Assembly (NCBI GenBank): GCA_024233085.1
Contig: JACKQC010000010.1
Coordinates: forward strand, 62,001-126,000
Source of the DNA: Akkermansiaceae bacterium
Lineage (GTDB): Bacteria > Verrucomicrobiota > Verrucomicrobiia > Verrucomicrobiales > DEV007
Direction: 5' to 3'
Length of the DNA: 64,000 nucleotides
Part shown: in pieces, positions 25,752 to 37,300 of the stretch
How the letters are laid out: each line of letters opens with the position of its first letter
Numbering within the stretch: position 1 is the stretch's first letter
Notes under the pieces: model-generated
What the model saw: only the letters and a program-made list of their open reading frames with translations
What the model was told of the DNA's origin: nothing
Databases searched by the model: none
Translations under genes and position numbers: made by a program

Positions 25752-27476
25752 ATGAAACACATGTGGAGTCTTTACCGTCGCAGCCGAGCCTACAGTCTCA
25801 TGGAGGTTCTGCTGGTCGTTTCCGTGATCGGGTTGGTCGCCGCCATCGCCATTCCTTCGCTGTCGGGCGTTCACGACGCCAGTCGCAAGGCCAAGCTCGA
25901 GGCCGACGTCAAGACTCTCAACCAGGCCATCGACATCTACCGCGCCAATGGCGGCAGCTTCGAAGAAGGGGTCACGCCCCAGGAAATCCTCGACAAGCTC
26001 AAGACCACCCAGGCCGCCGCCAACGCGGTGACCTTCGTCGGTTTCACCGGCGCCATGATCGACAAGCGCCTCGCCATCAGCCCGATGGAAGACGGGGAAA
26101 GCGATGGCTTCCGCGCCGTCTGGAACCCCGACATCCAGCATTTCGAGATTTCTCAAGCCGGCGCCGGGATCGGCAAATTCATTCTCGATGAATCCCTCGC
26201 CGAAGTCGACTACGGCACCGAGGAACGCCAGGCCTCCGTCCTCGCCTACAACGACAATCCCGGCTGGATCTGGAAATACGCCGATGCCACGCCACCGCCG
26301 CCCGGCGGGATCACCGGCGTCTCCACCGGCGACACACCGGACACCACGCCCCCCGGTTCCCCCGGCGCCATCAATCTCCTCCCGCCCGCCTACAGCCTCC
26401 CGACCGGGATCTACGACGCGGCGGAGTTCCCCATGACGGTGGCCGTTTCCAATCCGAACCATCCCTCCACCTGGATCATGCTCTCGGTCAACGGCGCGCC
26501 CTTCGCCGAATACACCGGCGCGGTCTCCGTGCCGGCCGGCGCGCGCCTCATCGCCTATGCCGAGGGCGACCCCGCCCAATTCATCAAGAGCCCCCGGGTT
26601 TACGCCACCTATCGCTCGAACGCCGCCCCGCCCGCGCCTCCGGAACCGCTCCTGCCACCCGTCATCACGCTGAGTTCGACCACTTTCAGCGACTCGACCC
26701 CGACCATCGACATTTCCATCGCGAATCCGAACCCGGCCGGTGTTTCCGACCTGCTCTACCTTCTCCAGGCGAAAGGCGAGGCCGCGCCCGCCGGAACCAG
26801 CGGATTCGAGCCCTATGGCGGCGCCTTCTCCGCGAGCGTGGACGACTACCCCGAAGGCTTCGTCGTGCGCGCCTACGCCAAGTCCCTCGACCCGGTCCAA
26901 TACTACGACAGTCCCGTCGCCACCGCCCAGACGACGGCCGAGTTCTTTGGCATTCCGGTGGAGGGCGACGTGCTCTTCGTGCTCGACGCCTCCAGTTCCA
27001 TGAATTCGAGCTTTGGCGGCCTCTCCCGCTACGAGGCCACCATCCGTGAGGCCATCGCCTCCATCAATCGCCTCGAAGGCACTCAGAGTTTCAATGTCGC
27101 CATGTTCGCCAAGGACCTTCACTGGACCGACGGCAGTTTCACCCTTCACCCGGCAACCGCCGAAAACAAACAGGCCATGATCGATCTGCTGCCGACGATC
27201 GACAACGGCTCCGGCACCAACTACGAAGTCGCCCTCGCCCTGCCGCTGATGTTCGATCCGAAACCCAAGACCGTCTTTTTCCTCACCGACGGCCGCCCGA
27301 GCAACACCTGGGACTACACCGACGAACTCGCCGCCCTCGTCTCCGCGGGCATCAAGGTCAACGGCGTCTTCCTTGGCGGCTCCGAAAACGACCAGGAAAA
27401 ACTCCGCGAAATTTCCGACGCCACCGGCGGGGAATTCATCGCCCCCGAGGCACCGACCCAGGCGGCCATGAACTGA
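25752..27476 (+). CDS. Modular pilin: class III-type prepilin N-terminus fused to a von Willebrand A domain
   Basis: 574 residues from MKHMWSLYRR, chosen because it places a short leader before the prepilin signal; the frame is open from 25722. The N-terminal helix YSLMEVLLVVSVIGL has Tyr at +1 and Glu18 at +5, as required for pilin assembly, but Ala13 replaces the usual Gly at -1. A pseudopilin-like head (about 40-175) leads to a Pro-rich linker and two beta-rich repeats (about 205-395). A C-terminal vWA domain (about 400-574) has a complete metal-ion adhesion site: DASSS, the Thr in GSGTNY and the Asp in FLTDG. Such modular pilins are known as tip adhesins in Streptococcus sanguinis. It converges on proC. 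Confidence 0.85.
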   Translation: MKHMWSLYRRSRAYSLMEVLLVVSVIGLVAAIAIPSLSGVHDASRKAKLEADVKTLNQAIDIYRANGGSFEEGVTPQEILDKLKTTQAAANAVTFVGFTGAMIDKRLAISPMEDGESDGFRAVWNPDIQHFEISQAGAGIGKFILDESLAEVDYGTEERQASVLAYNDNPGWIWKYADATPPPPGGITGVSTGDTPDTTPPGSPGAINLLPPAYSLPTGIYDAAEFPMTVAVSNPNHPSTWIMLSVNGAPFAEYTGAVSVPAGARLIAYAEGDPAQFIKSPRVYATYRSNAAPPAPPEPLLPPVITLSSTTFSDSTPTIDISIANPNPAGVSDLLYLLQAKGEAAPAGTSGFEPYGGAFSASVDDYPEGFVVRAYAKSLDPVQYYDSPVATAQTTAEFFGIPVEGDVLFVLDASSSMNSSFGGLSRYEATIREAIASINRLEGTQSFNVAMFAKDLHWTDGSFTLHPATAENKQAMIDLLPTIDNGSGTNYEVALALPLMFDPKPKTVFFLTDGRPSNTWDYTDELAALVSAGIKVNGVFLGGSENDQEKLREISDATGGEFIAPEAPTQAAMN

Positions 27477-27509
27477 GCCGGCGAATCGCGGTTCAATTTC
27501 GCCGTCCCG

Positions 27510-28310
27510 TCAGCCACCCCGGCCCAGCTCGACCGACCGGTCCTTCGCGGCGCGCACCGCGTCCCGCACCACGCGATCGAACCCGCTGGCCCGAAACGAT
27601 TCCAGGGCGGCAAAAGTCGTCCCGTTCGGGCTGGTGACGTTTTCCCGGAGAGTCGACGGACTCTCGCCGGTCTGGAGGAGCAATTCCGCCGCCCCCGCCA
27701 CCGTCTGCGACGCCAGCGCCAGCGCCGTCGCCTCGTCGAGCCCCTGCTCCACCCCGGCGCGCACCAGCGACTCGATCAGGAAAAAAACATAGGCCGGTCC
27801 CGAGCCGCTCAGCGCCGTGACCGCGTCGAGCTGCTCCTCCTCCACCCGGACCGACATGCCGACCGAATCGAGCAGGCGCTCGGTCAGCTCCGCGTCCGCT
27901 TTCGTCGCCGCCGCGCCCAGCGCGTAGGCCGAGGCGCCTCGCCCCACCAGGGCCGGCGTGTTCGGCATCACCCGGATCACCCGATGCCTCCCCCCGATCG
28001 CCGACTCGATCGCCGCCAGCCGCACGCCCGCCGCGATCGAGATCAGCAGCCGCCCCTCCACGCCGCCGAGACTGGCCAGCATTTCGGGAAACATCTGCGG
28101 CTTCACGCACAGGAGCACCGCGTCCGAGGACTCGACCGCCGCCGCGTTCGAGCCCGCCGCGCGAACGCCGTACCGCGTCACCGCCGCCTCGACCGCCCCG
28201 GGAAACGCGTCGTGAACCGACACCGACTCCGGAGCGCAAAGTCCCGCCTCCAGCACCCCGCCGAGCAGCGCGCCGCCCATTTTTCCGCATCCGATGACTC
28301 CCAGCTTCAT
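27510..28310 (-). CDS. proC: Pyrroline-5-carboxylate reductase
   Basis: 266 residues from MKLGVIGCGKMG, the ATG that begins the Rossmann strand. Conserved family features are the dinucleotide-binding GCGKMGGAL, 'LCVKPQMF', 'RVMPNTPALVGRGASAYALG' and the C-terminal 'LSGSGPAYVFFLIE' and 'GVTSPNGTT'-type loop ('NVTSPNGTTFAAL'). The enzyme reduces 1-pyrroline-5-carboxylate to proline with NADPH or NADH in the cytoplasm, the last step of proline synthesis. The length is typical. proA and proB are not in the window. It stands alone, facing the pilin gene tail to tail and divergent from the gene at 28402. Confidence 0.95.
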   Translation of the reverse strand: MKLGVIGCGKMGGALLGGVLEAGLCAPESVSVHDAFPGAVEAAVTRYGVRAAGSNAAAVESSDAVLLCVKPQMFPEMLASLGGVEGRLLISIAAGVRLAAIESAIGGRHRVIRVMPNTPALVGRGASAYALGAAATKADAELTERLLDSVGMSVRVEEEQLDAVTALSGSGPAYVFFLIESLVRAGVEQGLDEATALALASQTVAGAAELLLQTGESPSTLRENVTSPNGTTFAALESFRASGFDRVVRDAVRAAKDRSVELGRGG

Positions 28311-28360
28311 GTTGCCGCCACCAGTGGCGCAATCCCCCCGGTTTTTCAATCCACGAATCG

Positions 28361-28401
28361 GACCGAACAGGGTATGGTCGGTCACCCAACCCTGTTGAGT
28401 C
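28361..28401. repeat. 22-bp-phased palindrome array, locus 4 (two units)
   Basis: Unit centres are at 28370 (AGG loop, GACCGAAC arm) and 28392 (CCT loop, CACCCAAC and GTTGAGTC arms), 22 bp apart and oppositely oriented. It lies in the divergent gap between proC and the gene whose GTG start is at 28402, directly after the second unit. Confidence 0.85.
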
Positions 28402-29088
28402 GTGCGTCCAACCCCGTCAATTCTCGCCGTCGTTTGCCTCCTGATCCCCGCCGGCAACGCGCGGGCGCACCAGACTCTCACGCACAATATCGAAGTCAAT
28501 CTCCACGACCCCGCCCGGGTCCGCGTCTTCGTCACCGTCCACGCTCCCGAGCTGCCCTCGGCCCTCGCCGCCGGAGCCGATCCCGGCGCCGTCGATGCCG
28601 CCTGGCTGCGCGAACGAACCGACGCCGAATTGAGCGCGCTGTTCGACGAGTCCCGCGCCTTCCTGGCGGAAACTTTCGACCTCTCCCTGGCCGGCGCCGC
28701 TCCGAAACCGCCCGCGCCCGACCCGCTGTTCGAGACGCCCGCGCAAATCCGCGACCCGGCTTATGACAACGGCCTCCCGCCCGGCTGCCTGCTGGTCACG
28801 CTCGAGTTCGAAAATCCCGGCCCGCCGCGGGAGCTGGAGCTGCGTTTTTCCAAAACCGCCGAAAAACGCCTCCTGCTCGCCATCGCCCGGCCCGGAAAAT
28901 TTCCCGAGATCGAGGATCTCGCGCCCGGGGACACGACACGCGTCGCGTTGCCGGAGGCGCCCACCCCGAGACCGACGCCCCTCGCGCGGTTCCCGAATGG
29001 ACTTCGGCTCGCCGCCCTCGGCGTTCTCGCGGTTTTCGCGTTGGCTTACTTCGTGTGGCCCACAAAAACGGGACCGCCTCGAAAGTGA
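28402..29088 (+). CDS. Secreted/anchored protein with C-terminal membrane segment, unknown function
   Basis: 228 residues starting at a GTG that directly follows the repeat array, so the array occupies the 5' leader. Signal peptide 1-22 (ending NARA), a soluble region of about 170 residues, and a hydrophobic C-terminal segment (about 201-219, 'LAALGVLAVFALAYFVW') followed by KTGPPRK. This is the topology of a type I membrane protein with a periplasmic body. The soluble part contains 'VNLHDPARVRVFVTV' and a beta-rich end. I do not recognise the family. It converges on argG with 25 bp between the stops. Confidence 0.6.
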   Translation: MRPTPSILAVVCLLIPAGNARAHQTLTHNIEVNLHDPARVRVFVTVHAPELPSALAAGADPGAVDAAWLRERTDAELSALFDESRAFLAETFDLSLAGAAPKPPAPDPLFETPAQIRDPAYDNGLPPGCLLVTLEFENPGPPRELELRFSKTAEKRLLLAIARPGKFPEIEDLAPGDTTRVALPEAPTPRPTPLARFPNGLRLAALGVLAVFALAYFVWPTKTGPPRK

Positions 29089-29113
29089 CCTCATCGACGG
29101 AGACGCCTTCCCC

Positions 29114-30409
<1,296 letters not shown>

Positions 30410-30583
30410 GGGAAATACGCGAAGGGAAAGGCGGAAGGTATCCGGCGCCCGGCGACATGCAATCGGGGAAAACACGGACCGAACGCGGCCGACCGAGGCA
30501 AAACTCCTCCGGGAAAATTAATCGCGAACATTCGAAAAAACCGTCTTGACCCGGCTGTGACGATTTCCTAACCTGTATTCGCC

Positions 30584-31195
30584 ATGAAATACCTCTATCT
30601 TCTCACCGCCATCGCGCTGGGTGTCTCCGGCTATTTTGCTTATCAGGATGGAAAACTCGCCTCCATCCATCCTTTGCTGGACCCGAACCGGGCCACCGGG
30701 GAAGACCGGGAAGAACCGGCCCTCGCCGACACGGGCGGGGAAAAACCGGTATCGCCGGATGACGAACCGGAAGACAAAGGCCCCGGCGCGTCGGAACTGC
30801 GCAAGCAACAGTTGGAGGCGGAGCGGAAAAAGAAGGAAGAAGCCGAGGCGATGAAAAAGGAAGAGGCCGCCCGGGCCAAGGAAGAGGCCGCCGCCGCCAA
30901 GGAAATGGCTCTGGCCGAATACAACGAGAAAAAGGCCGCCATGGAAGCGGAGGTCGACGCGCTCGAAAACCAGTACGCCCAATTCACCGACCAGATTCGC
31001 CAGGCCGAGAAGAACCGATACGAACAGGAGCGGGCCTGGAACGCCCAGAAGATCAAGACCCCCGACGCCGAAAAAGACAAGCTCCGCGCCGCGAGCGACC
31101 AGTACGTGGACCAGATCAAGGCGAAGCAGAAGGCGACCTACGAAGCCATCAAGGCGAAGAAGTCCGATATCCGAGCCCTGAAACGCCCCCGCTAA
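30584..31195 (+). CDS. Membrane-anchored coiled-coil protein, unknown function
   Basis: 203 residues: a short N-terminal hydrophobic segment (about 3-19), an acidic, proline-containing linker (about 35-68), then a long charged coiled coil (about 70-145) of EAERKKKEEAEAMKKEEAA type, and a second helical part. It should be a membrane-tethered rod with no enzymatic motifs. The upstream DNA has TTGACC at 30546-30551 and TAACCT at 30569-30574 with 17 bp between, which would put transcription start only about 3 bp before the ATG. That would be an almost leaderless mRNA, but the -10 match is weak. Composition-driven database hits would not be informative. Confidence 0.6.
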   Translation: MKYLYLLTAIALGVSGYFAYQDGKLASIHPLLDPNRATGEDREEPALADTGGEKPVSPDDEPEDKGPGASELRKQQLEAERKKKEEAEAMKKEEAARAKEEAAAAKEMALAEYNEKKAAMEAEVDALENQYAQFTDQIRQAEKNRYEQERAWNAQKIKTPDAEKDKLRAASDQYVDQIKAKQKATYEAIKAKKSDIRALKRPR

Positions 31196-31198
31196 AAC

Positions 31199-31213
31199 CG
31201 CCGGAACCCGGCG
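31199..31213 (-). terminator. Candidate terminator hairpin for the DUF1549/DUF1553 gene
   Basis: A perfect hairpin, CGCCGG-AAC-CCGGCG, lies between the convergent stops. On the minus strand it is followed by GTTTTAG, a short T-run, so it fits termination of the minus-strand gene ending at 31224. Confidence 0.45.
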
Positions 31214-31223
31214 CCGCGCGAAT

Positions 31224-33254
31224 TCAATCGAGAAAGGCGAATTCGTTGCTGCCCAGGAGGGCCTGCGCATACTCCGTCAAAGCTCCGGAGCGATCTTCGC
31301 CCCCCTCGCCCAGAAAAAGCTCCGCCAATTCGCGTTCCCGCGCGGTCGGGCCGCGCTGAAAGAGCCAGCGGTAGGCGGCGCCGACCCGGTCGCCATTCCC
31401 GGTTTTCCCGGTGTCCAGCAACCTCGCCGAAAGGGCCTCCGCCTGCTCCTGAAGAAAGGGACCGTTCAGCGTGAACAACAGTTGCAGAGGCGTCGTCGTC
31501 TCCGTGCGCTTCGGGCTGTGCGCCGTCGGATCGGGAAAATCGTGCAGGCGAAGCATCGGCTCCAGCTCGCGGCGATGGATCTTTCCGTAAAGCGTCCGCC
31601 GGCGGTTCCCCTGATCGTTCAGATCCGTCGCCACCCCGCCCGCCGCCGGGTCCAGCGTGCCGGTCACGCACAGCATCGCGTCCCGCCACGACTCGAAGTC
31701 GAGCCTCCGGCGCGGCGATCGCGCCAGAAAGCGGTTGGCCGGGTCGAGCCGCTCCGACTCCGGGGCCGATGCCGACTGCCGCCACGCCGCCGACAGCAGG
31801 ATCTCCCGATGGAGCCATTTGAGCGACCAGCCCTTGGCGACAAAGCGCGCGGTGAGATCGTCGAGCAACTCCGGGTGGGTCGGCGAATCGCCCAGCGACC
31901 CGAACTCGCTCGGAGTTTCCACCAAACCGCGTCCGAAGTGATGGCGCCACACCCGGTTGACCATGACCCGCGCCACCAGCGGCGCCGCCTCATGAGTCAG
32001 CGCCTCCGCCAGATCGAGGCGCCCACTGCCGCGGTCGAAACGCCGCGGAGCGCCATCCGAAGCCGGAAACGCCGCGAGAAACCGGCGCTTCACCACTTCG
32101 CCCGGCTTGTTCGGGTCGCCCCGCTCGAAAACGGGCAGGTCGATCGCCTCGCCGGTCTGGTAGTCGAGTTTCGTTCCCGCCTGGCTGTCCTTCGGATCGG
32201 CCGGCAGCACCCGCAGCCCCGAATCGCTGATCCCGTTGGCGGTCGGAACGCTGTAATGCGGCGTCGCCTTCCTGATCGCCGCGATTTCCGCCCCGATCCG
32301 GTCCGTTTGCGCCTTCAGATCGTCCGGCGCCGGCTTCTTCTTTTTCAAATCGGCCAACTTTTTTTCCAGGTCCGCGACCTTCGCCCGCGCCTCCGCGACC
32401 GGCGCCCACATTTCCTCGGAAAGCATCGGGCGATCCACCATTTTCACGCTGGCGAAGACGCCGGCCACCGCGTAGTAATCCGACATCGTCACCGGGTCGC
32501 TCTTGTGGTCATGACAACGGGCGCAGGCCAGCGTCAGGCCCAGAAAGGTGCGCCCCAGCGCGTCGACGTGTTCCTCCCATTCGTCGGCGACAGTGCCCTT
32601 GATGATCTCCGGGGGGAGCTTGAGTTCCTTCCAATAGGTGGGGCTTAGCCCGAAAAAACCGAGCGCGGCGTTGTCCCCCGGATCGGCTCCGGGCAGCAGA
32701 TCCGCGGCGAGCTGCATTTGCACGAAACGATCGTAGGGCATGTCCGCGTTCAGCGCCCCGACCACCCAGTCCCGGTAGAGCCAGGCCGATCCCTTCGACT
32801 CCAGCCAACTCGCCGTCACATCCGTGTAGCGCGCCAAGTCCAGCCAGTGCCGCGCCCAGCGCTCGCCGTATTGGGGAAGCGCCAGCAGACGCTCGACCGC
32901 CGCCGCCATGGCCGCGTCCGGATCGGCGGCGAAGGCCGGCTCGAAGGCTTCCACCTCCTCCGCCGACGGCGGCAGGCCCGTCAGGTCAAAGGCAAGCCGC
33001 CGCAGCAGCGCGCGGGCGTCCGCCACCGGCGCCGGCCCGAGACCGTGTTTTTCCATCTCCGACAGTAAAAAAGCGTCGATCCGCGCGCGCGGCCAGGCGG
33101 TATCCCGGACGACCGGGGCGGCCCGCTCCCGCAGCGGGCGAAACGACCAGGGAATCTCCGCCTTGGCCGCATTCGGCTCGCCGCCGAACGTCGCCGGCGC
33201 CAAGGCCAGGAAAAACGTCAACGCGAGAATGGGAAAAGAGACGGGCGCGGGCAT
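31224..33254 (-). CDS. DUF1549/DUF1553 protein (exported, CxxCH)
   Basis: 676 residues from MPAPVSFPIL, chosen because it starts the signal peptide; the frame is open far upstream without one. DUF1549 spans about 45-260 and includes 'RWARHWLDLARYTD' and 'GLTLACARCHDHKSDP', where CARCH matches a c-type haem motif. A charged coiled segment (about 290-330) separates it from DUF1553 (about 410-660), which contains 'ALTHEAAPLVARVMVNRVWRHHFGRGLV' and 'SPTHPELLDDL'. Proteins of this kind abound in Planctomycetota and Verrucomicrobiota and usually sit beside a DUF1501 gene, but none adjoins this one. Their reaction is unknown; a role in polymer breakdown is suspected. Confidence 0.85.
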   Translation of the reverse strand: MPAPVSFPILALTFFLALAPATFGGEPNAAKAEIPWSFRPLRERAAPVVRDTAWPRARIDAFLLSEMEKHGLGPAPVADARALLRRLAFDLTGLPPSAEEVEAFEPAFAADPDAAMAAAVERLLALPQYGERWARHWLDLARYTDVTASWLESKGSAWLYRDWVVGALNADMPYDRFVQMQLAADLLPGADPGDNAALGFFGLSPTYWKELKLPPEIIKGTVADEWEEHVDALGRTFLGLTLACARCHDHKSDPVTMSDYYAVAGVFASVKMVDRPMLSEEMWAPVAEARAKVADLEKKLADLKKKKPAPDDLKAQTDRIGAEIAAIRKATPHYSVPTANGISDSGLRVLPADPKDSQAGTKLDYQTGEAIDLPVFERGDPNKPGEVVKRRFLAAFPASDGAPRRFDRGSGRLDLAEALTHEAAPLVARVMVNRVWRHHFGRGLVETPSEFGSLGDSPTHPELLDDLTARFVAKGWSLKWLHREILLSAAWRQSASAPESERLDPANRFLARSPRRRLDFESWRDAMLCVTGTLDPAAGGVATDLNDQGNRRRTLYGKIHRRELEPMLRLHDFPDPTAHSPKRTETTTPLQLLFTLNGPFLQEQAEALSARLLDTGKTGNGDRVGAAYRWLFQRGPTARERELAELFLGEGGEDRSGALTEYAQALLGSNEFAFLD

Positions 33255-33356
33255 CGGCGGACCCGATACCCAACCGGCTCGAAGCCTATTCGCCAAGGCA
33301 CGCGGTCGCGCCCGATCTCGTCTTGTCCCCGGTCGAGGCGGCGTCAGAATGCGGGC

Positions 33357-34202
33357 GTGATCTCCCGAAATATCCCGAAAACCCGCATCGTTCTTTGTCT
33401 GGCGACCCTGGCCCTCGCATCCGCGTTCGCCCGGGAAACCGGGGAAAAAATCGAGCCGGGCAAACGCGGCGTGATCCGCTTCGACGAATCGCCGATCCAG
33501 TCCGGCGACGGCGAGCAGGTGCGCCACCGCCTCAGCGCGGTCGAGGATCCGCCTCCCTACGATGTCAAAAACGAGACCTTCGAGATTCTGTTGCCGCCCG
33601 CCCACGACGCGAAGAAGCCCCACGGCGTGTTGATCTGGATCTCCCCCGGCGACGCCCCCACCATACCCGCCGACTGGGAGAAGGTCCTCGCCGAGCGCGA
33701 CATCATCTTCATCGGGGCGCGCCGGTCGGGGAACAAGCGCAACATTTTCGACCGCATCCGCCTGGCGATCGACGCGAACCACAACCTGCGTCAACGTTAC
33801 AACATCGACGGACGCCGTGTCTATGTTTCGGGATTTTCCGGCGGCGGCCGTGTGGCGAGCATGCTGGGAGTCGCGTGGGCGGACATGTTCAGCGGCACCG
33901 CTTGTTTCATGGGGGTCAATTTCTACACCGACATCGAGGCCGAGGACGGAAAAGTCCACGGGCTGAACTACCTGCCCGACGAGACCGTGACCGAGGTGGC
34001 TCAGCAGGCCTGCCGATATGTGCTGGTCACCGCGGAGAAGGATTTCAACCGCGCCAACACCCGCGGCGTGTATGAGAAAGGCTTTGTGTTTGAGGGATTT
34101 GAGCATGTGAAGCTCCTGGAGGTCCCGAAACACGGCCACAGCCCGCCCCCGGCCGAATGGCTGGGGAAGGCGCTCGATTTTCTCGACGAAGGCAAGCGCT
34201 AA
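33357..34202 (+). CDS. Exported alpha/beta hydrolase (PHB-depolymerase-like esterase)
   Basis: 281 residues from a GTG (MISRNIPKTR) with a signal peptide (about 1-25). The nucleophile elbow is G-F-S-G-G-G at about 159-164. The upstream strand-turn 'HGVLIWISPGD' resembles the oxyanion-loop region and the tail holds 'VPKHGHSPP' as a likely catalytic histidine. The acid residue is not certain, but 'DFNRANTRG' is in the right place. Esterases of this form attack ester bonds in polymers or sugars. The 22-bp-phased repeat starts 26 bp after the stop. It is divergent from the DUF1549/1553 gene across a 102-bp gap. Confidence 0.7.
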   Translation: MISRNIPKTRIVLCLATLALASAFARETGEKIEPGKRGVIRFDESPIQSGDGEQVRHRLSAVEDPPPYDVKNETFEILLPPAHDAKKPHGVLIWISPGDAPTIPADWEKVLAERDIIFIGARRSGNKRNIFDRIRLAIDANHNLRQRYNIDGRRVYVSGFSGGGRVASMLGVAWADMFSGTACFMGVNFYTDIEAEDGKVHGLNYLPDETVTEVAQQACRYVLVTAEKDFNRANTRGVYEKGFVFEGFEHVKLLEVPKHGHSPPPAEWLGKALDFLDEGKR

Positions 34203-34228
34203 GCCGGGCCGACCGGGCTCATCCGGCC

Positions 34229-34269
34229 GACCCAACAGGGTTGAGTCCCGGACCATACCCTGTTGGGTT
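34229..34269. repeat. 22-bp-phased palindrome array, locus 5 (two units)
   Basis: Centres at 34238 (AGG loop, one arm mismatch: GTTGAGTC) and 34260 (CCT loop, GACCATAC and GTTGGGTT), 22 bp apart in opposite orientation. It lies just after the hydrolase stop at 34202 and about 120 bp before the giant gene. Confidence 0.85.
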
Positions 34270-34392
34270 GAGTCATCACGGCGGGAGTTATCCTGTTTTT
34301 TGGGAAGTCTTTCGATCTTTTTCCCAAAAAAAAGATTGCGGTTTCCCTCAGAGTTCCCACACTGGTTGGAAACTCAAAGGAACCGAGTCATC

Positions 34393-37300
34393 ATGAAAGG
34401 AAAACCGCCGTTTCACCGGGCGAATTTTGCCCAATCCACCTTTTCCGCGGCACGTTCGCTGTTTTTTGCCGCCCTTTTGCCGATCGCGGCGCTCACGGCG
34501 CTCGCGGCGCCCGATGACGAGGCGCCCGTGCCGCCGGACGAGGAACCCACCGACCCGATCGACATCCAGGTGCGGGCCAAGGATTTGCTTCCGCGGCGCG
34601 AGCCTTTCGCTCCGGCGGCGGAGAATCCCGTGGCCCCCGCTTTCGACAATGTCGGGGGCGCCTGGACGCCGATGGGACCGAGCCCGATTTCCGGCGGGCA
34701 GGTCGAGGGGATGGTTCTCAAATATGTCTGTGGCGCCATCAACACGGTGATCGCCCACCCCACCAATCCGGATATTGTCTATATCGGCGCGGTCAACGGT
34801 GGTGTCTGGAAGACCACGAACGCGACGGCGACCAACCCCACCTGGTCAACCACCACGGGCGACTTTCGTTCGCTGTCGATCGGATGCCTCGCCTTTGACA
34901 CGAACGACGCCACGCGCAACACCGTCTGGGCCGGGATCGGTCGATTCAGCAGCTATGGGCGATTGGGCGGGCCTCGCATCGGGCTGCTGAAAACCGACGA
35001 TGGCGGCGCCTCCTGGCAACTGGTGGACGGGGGCGGCACGCTGACGGGCAAGAACATTTCCGGCATCGTGGCGCGGGGCAACACGATCGTGATTTCCTCG
35101 AACCAGGCCGATTCGGGTGGGAACGCCGCTCAGGGCGTCTGGCGAAGCACGGACGGGGGCGCGACATTCACGCGAATGTCGGTGGGCAACGGATCCACGA
35201 CCGGTCTTCCCGAAGGGGTTGCCTACGACATCTATGGCGACCCGGTGAATCTCACGGTGCTCTACACCTGCATTGCCTTTCCGAGCACCAGCGGTACGCA
35301 GGGCATCTACAAGTCGTCCGACACAGGCGCGACTTGGGCGCGCGTCAGCGACACCACCATCGACGGCTACATCACCACCTCCACCAGCAACATCGAATTG
35401 TCGGTCGGCACCTCCAACAACGTCTACGTCGGCATTCTCGAATCCGGCGCTCCGGTGGGCATCTTCCGGTCGGGAAATGGCGGAAGCACGTGGCAACAGA
35501 TGGATCTGCCAACGGTGCCCTACACGAATGTGACCCCGGTTTCGGTGTCCGGCGCGACCAACGCCTCGCCGATCGTCATCACGACCACGGCCGCGCACGG
35601 GCTCTCCTCGAACAACTATGTCGAGATCTCGGGTGTTATCGGAAACACGGCCGCCAACGGACTGTTTCAGATCACGGTCCAATCCACGACATCGTTCTCT
35701 CTGGATTTCTCCACTGGAAACGGCGCCTATGCGGGCGGGGGATCGGTGCAGAAGGTGGTGGGCCCGAATCCGCGCGGTTCGAAAGGACCCGAGGAGGCCG
35801 CGCCGAAGGAAATCGCGGGAGGACAGGGAAGCATTCACTTTTCCCTCGCCGCCGATCCGAGCGATCCCAACATCGTCTATCTCGGAGGCGACCGGCAGGA
35901 CACGCCGTTTCCAAACTACATCGGCGCGTCCAACTACAGTGGAAACCTCTGGCGAGGCGACGCCAGTGTCGCCCCCGACGGCCAAAGCCCTTCGTCGCAG
36001 TGGAAACACCTGACCCACAGCAATAGCGTCGCCGGCATCCCCGGAGGCGGCACGTCGGACAATTCCTCGCCTCACGCCGACTCGCGCGAGATGGCCATCG
36101 ACGCGAACGGGAATTTGATCGAGACCGACGACGGCGGCGTGTTTCGCCGGACCAGCCCGAAGACGAACACGGGCGCGTGGACTTCGATGGCCGGAACGCT
36201 GCAAATCACCGAGGCGCACAGCGTGGCCTACGACACGCTCAACAATGTGCTGATCACCGGGAATCAGGACAACGGAACCAGCCAGCAAAACACCACCGGC
36301 GCGCTGATTTACTCCGCCATCTCCACCGGGGACGGCGGCGACGTGGCGGCCGGGATCAATCCCAACAACCCGGCCCAGTCGGTTCGCTATTCGAGCTTTC
36401 AGAATCTGGGGAGTTTCCGGAGGCGGGTTTACAGTTCGTCCAACAGTTTTGTATCGCAAAACTTTCCCGCCCTTTCGCCCCTCGGCGGAGCGGCCTCGAT
36501 CTCGGCCCAGTTCACGACGCCCATCGCGATCAACCGCATCAGCACCAACCGCCTCCTGATCGGAGGGGGGAATGGTGTGTATGAATCCCTCGACGAAGGC
36601 GCGACCGTTTCCCTGGTGGGATCGGGAATCGTTGCCAGCAGCGGGATAAACGGGGGCCGCGCCCTCATCGCCGGCGGCCGGAAAAACGGAATCGACAATC
36701 CGGATCTCATCTACGTCGGCGCGGGCACGGCGGTTTACTCCCGGACGGCGCCGGGCGGTTCTCTGACACCGACGCCGGGCTACTCCGGTTCCACGGTCCG
36801 GGGCATCGCGGTCGATCCGGAGGATTCCGACCACGTGGTGGCGATCGATTCGAACCAAGTGTTTCGTTCGACCAACGGGGGGACGACGTGGACGGATGTG
36901 ACCGGCGACATTCCCTCGACAGCGCGGGATTTTCGATCGGTCGAAATCATCCGCAAGGACACGGCCACCGCCGTGATCGCCGGCACGGTCAACGGCATTT
37001 TCGCCGCCCGCTCAAGTGCTCCGAGCGACTGGGCGACCGTGGGAAGCGGCATGCCCAACGCCCCGGTGTGGGAGTTGATTTACGATATTTCCGACGATCT
37101 CCTGATCGCGAGCACGCTGGGCCGGGGCGTCTGGGAGTTCCCGAGCGCCGGCAGCATCGCCCGCGAGTTCGATGTGGATCTCAGCATCGACGATGTGACG
37201 GTCACCGAGGGTAATTCCGGAAGTTCCCTGGCGACCTTCACGGTTACCCTGGCGCCCGCCGCCACCCAGGAGGTGCGCGTGGACTACACGACCGTGGCGG

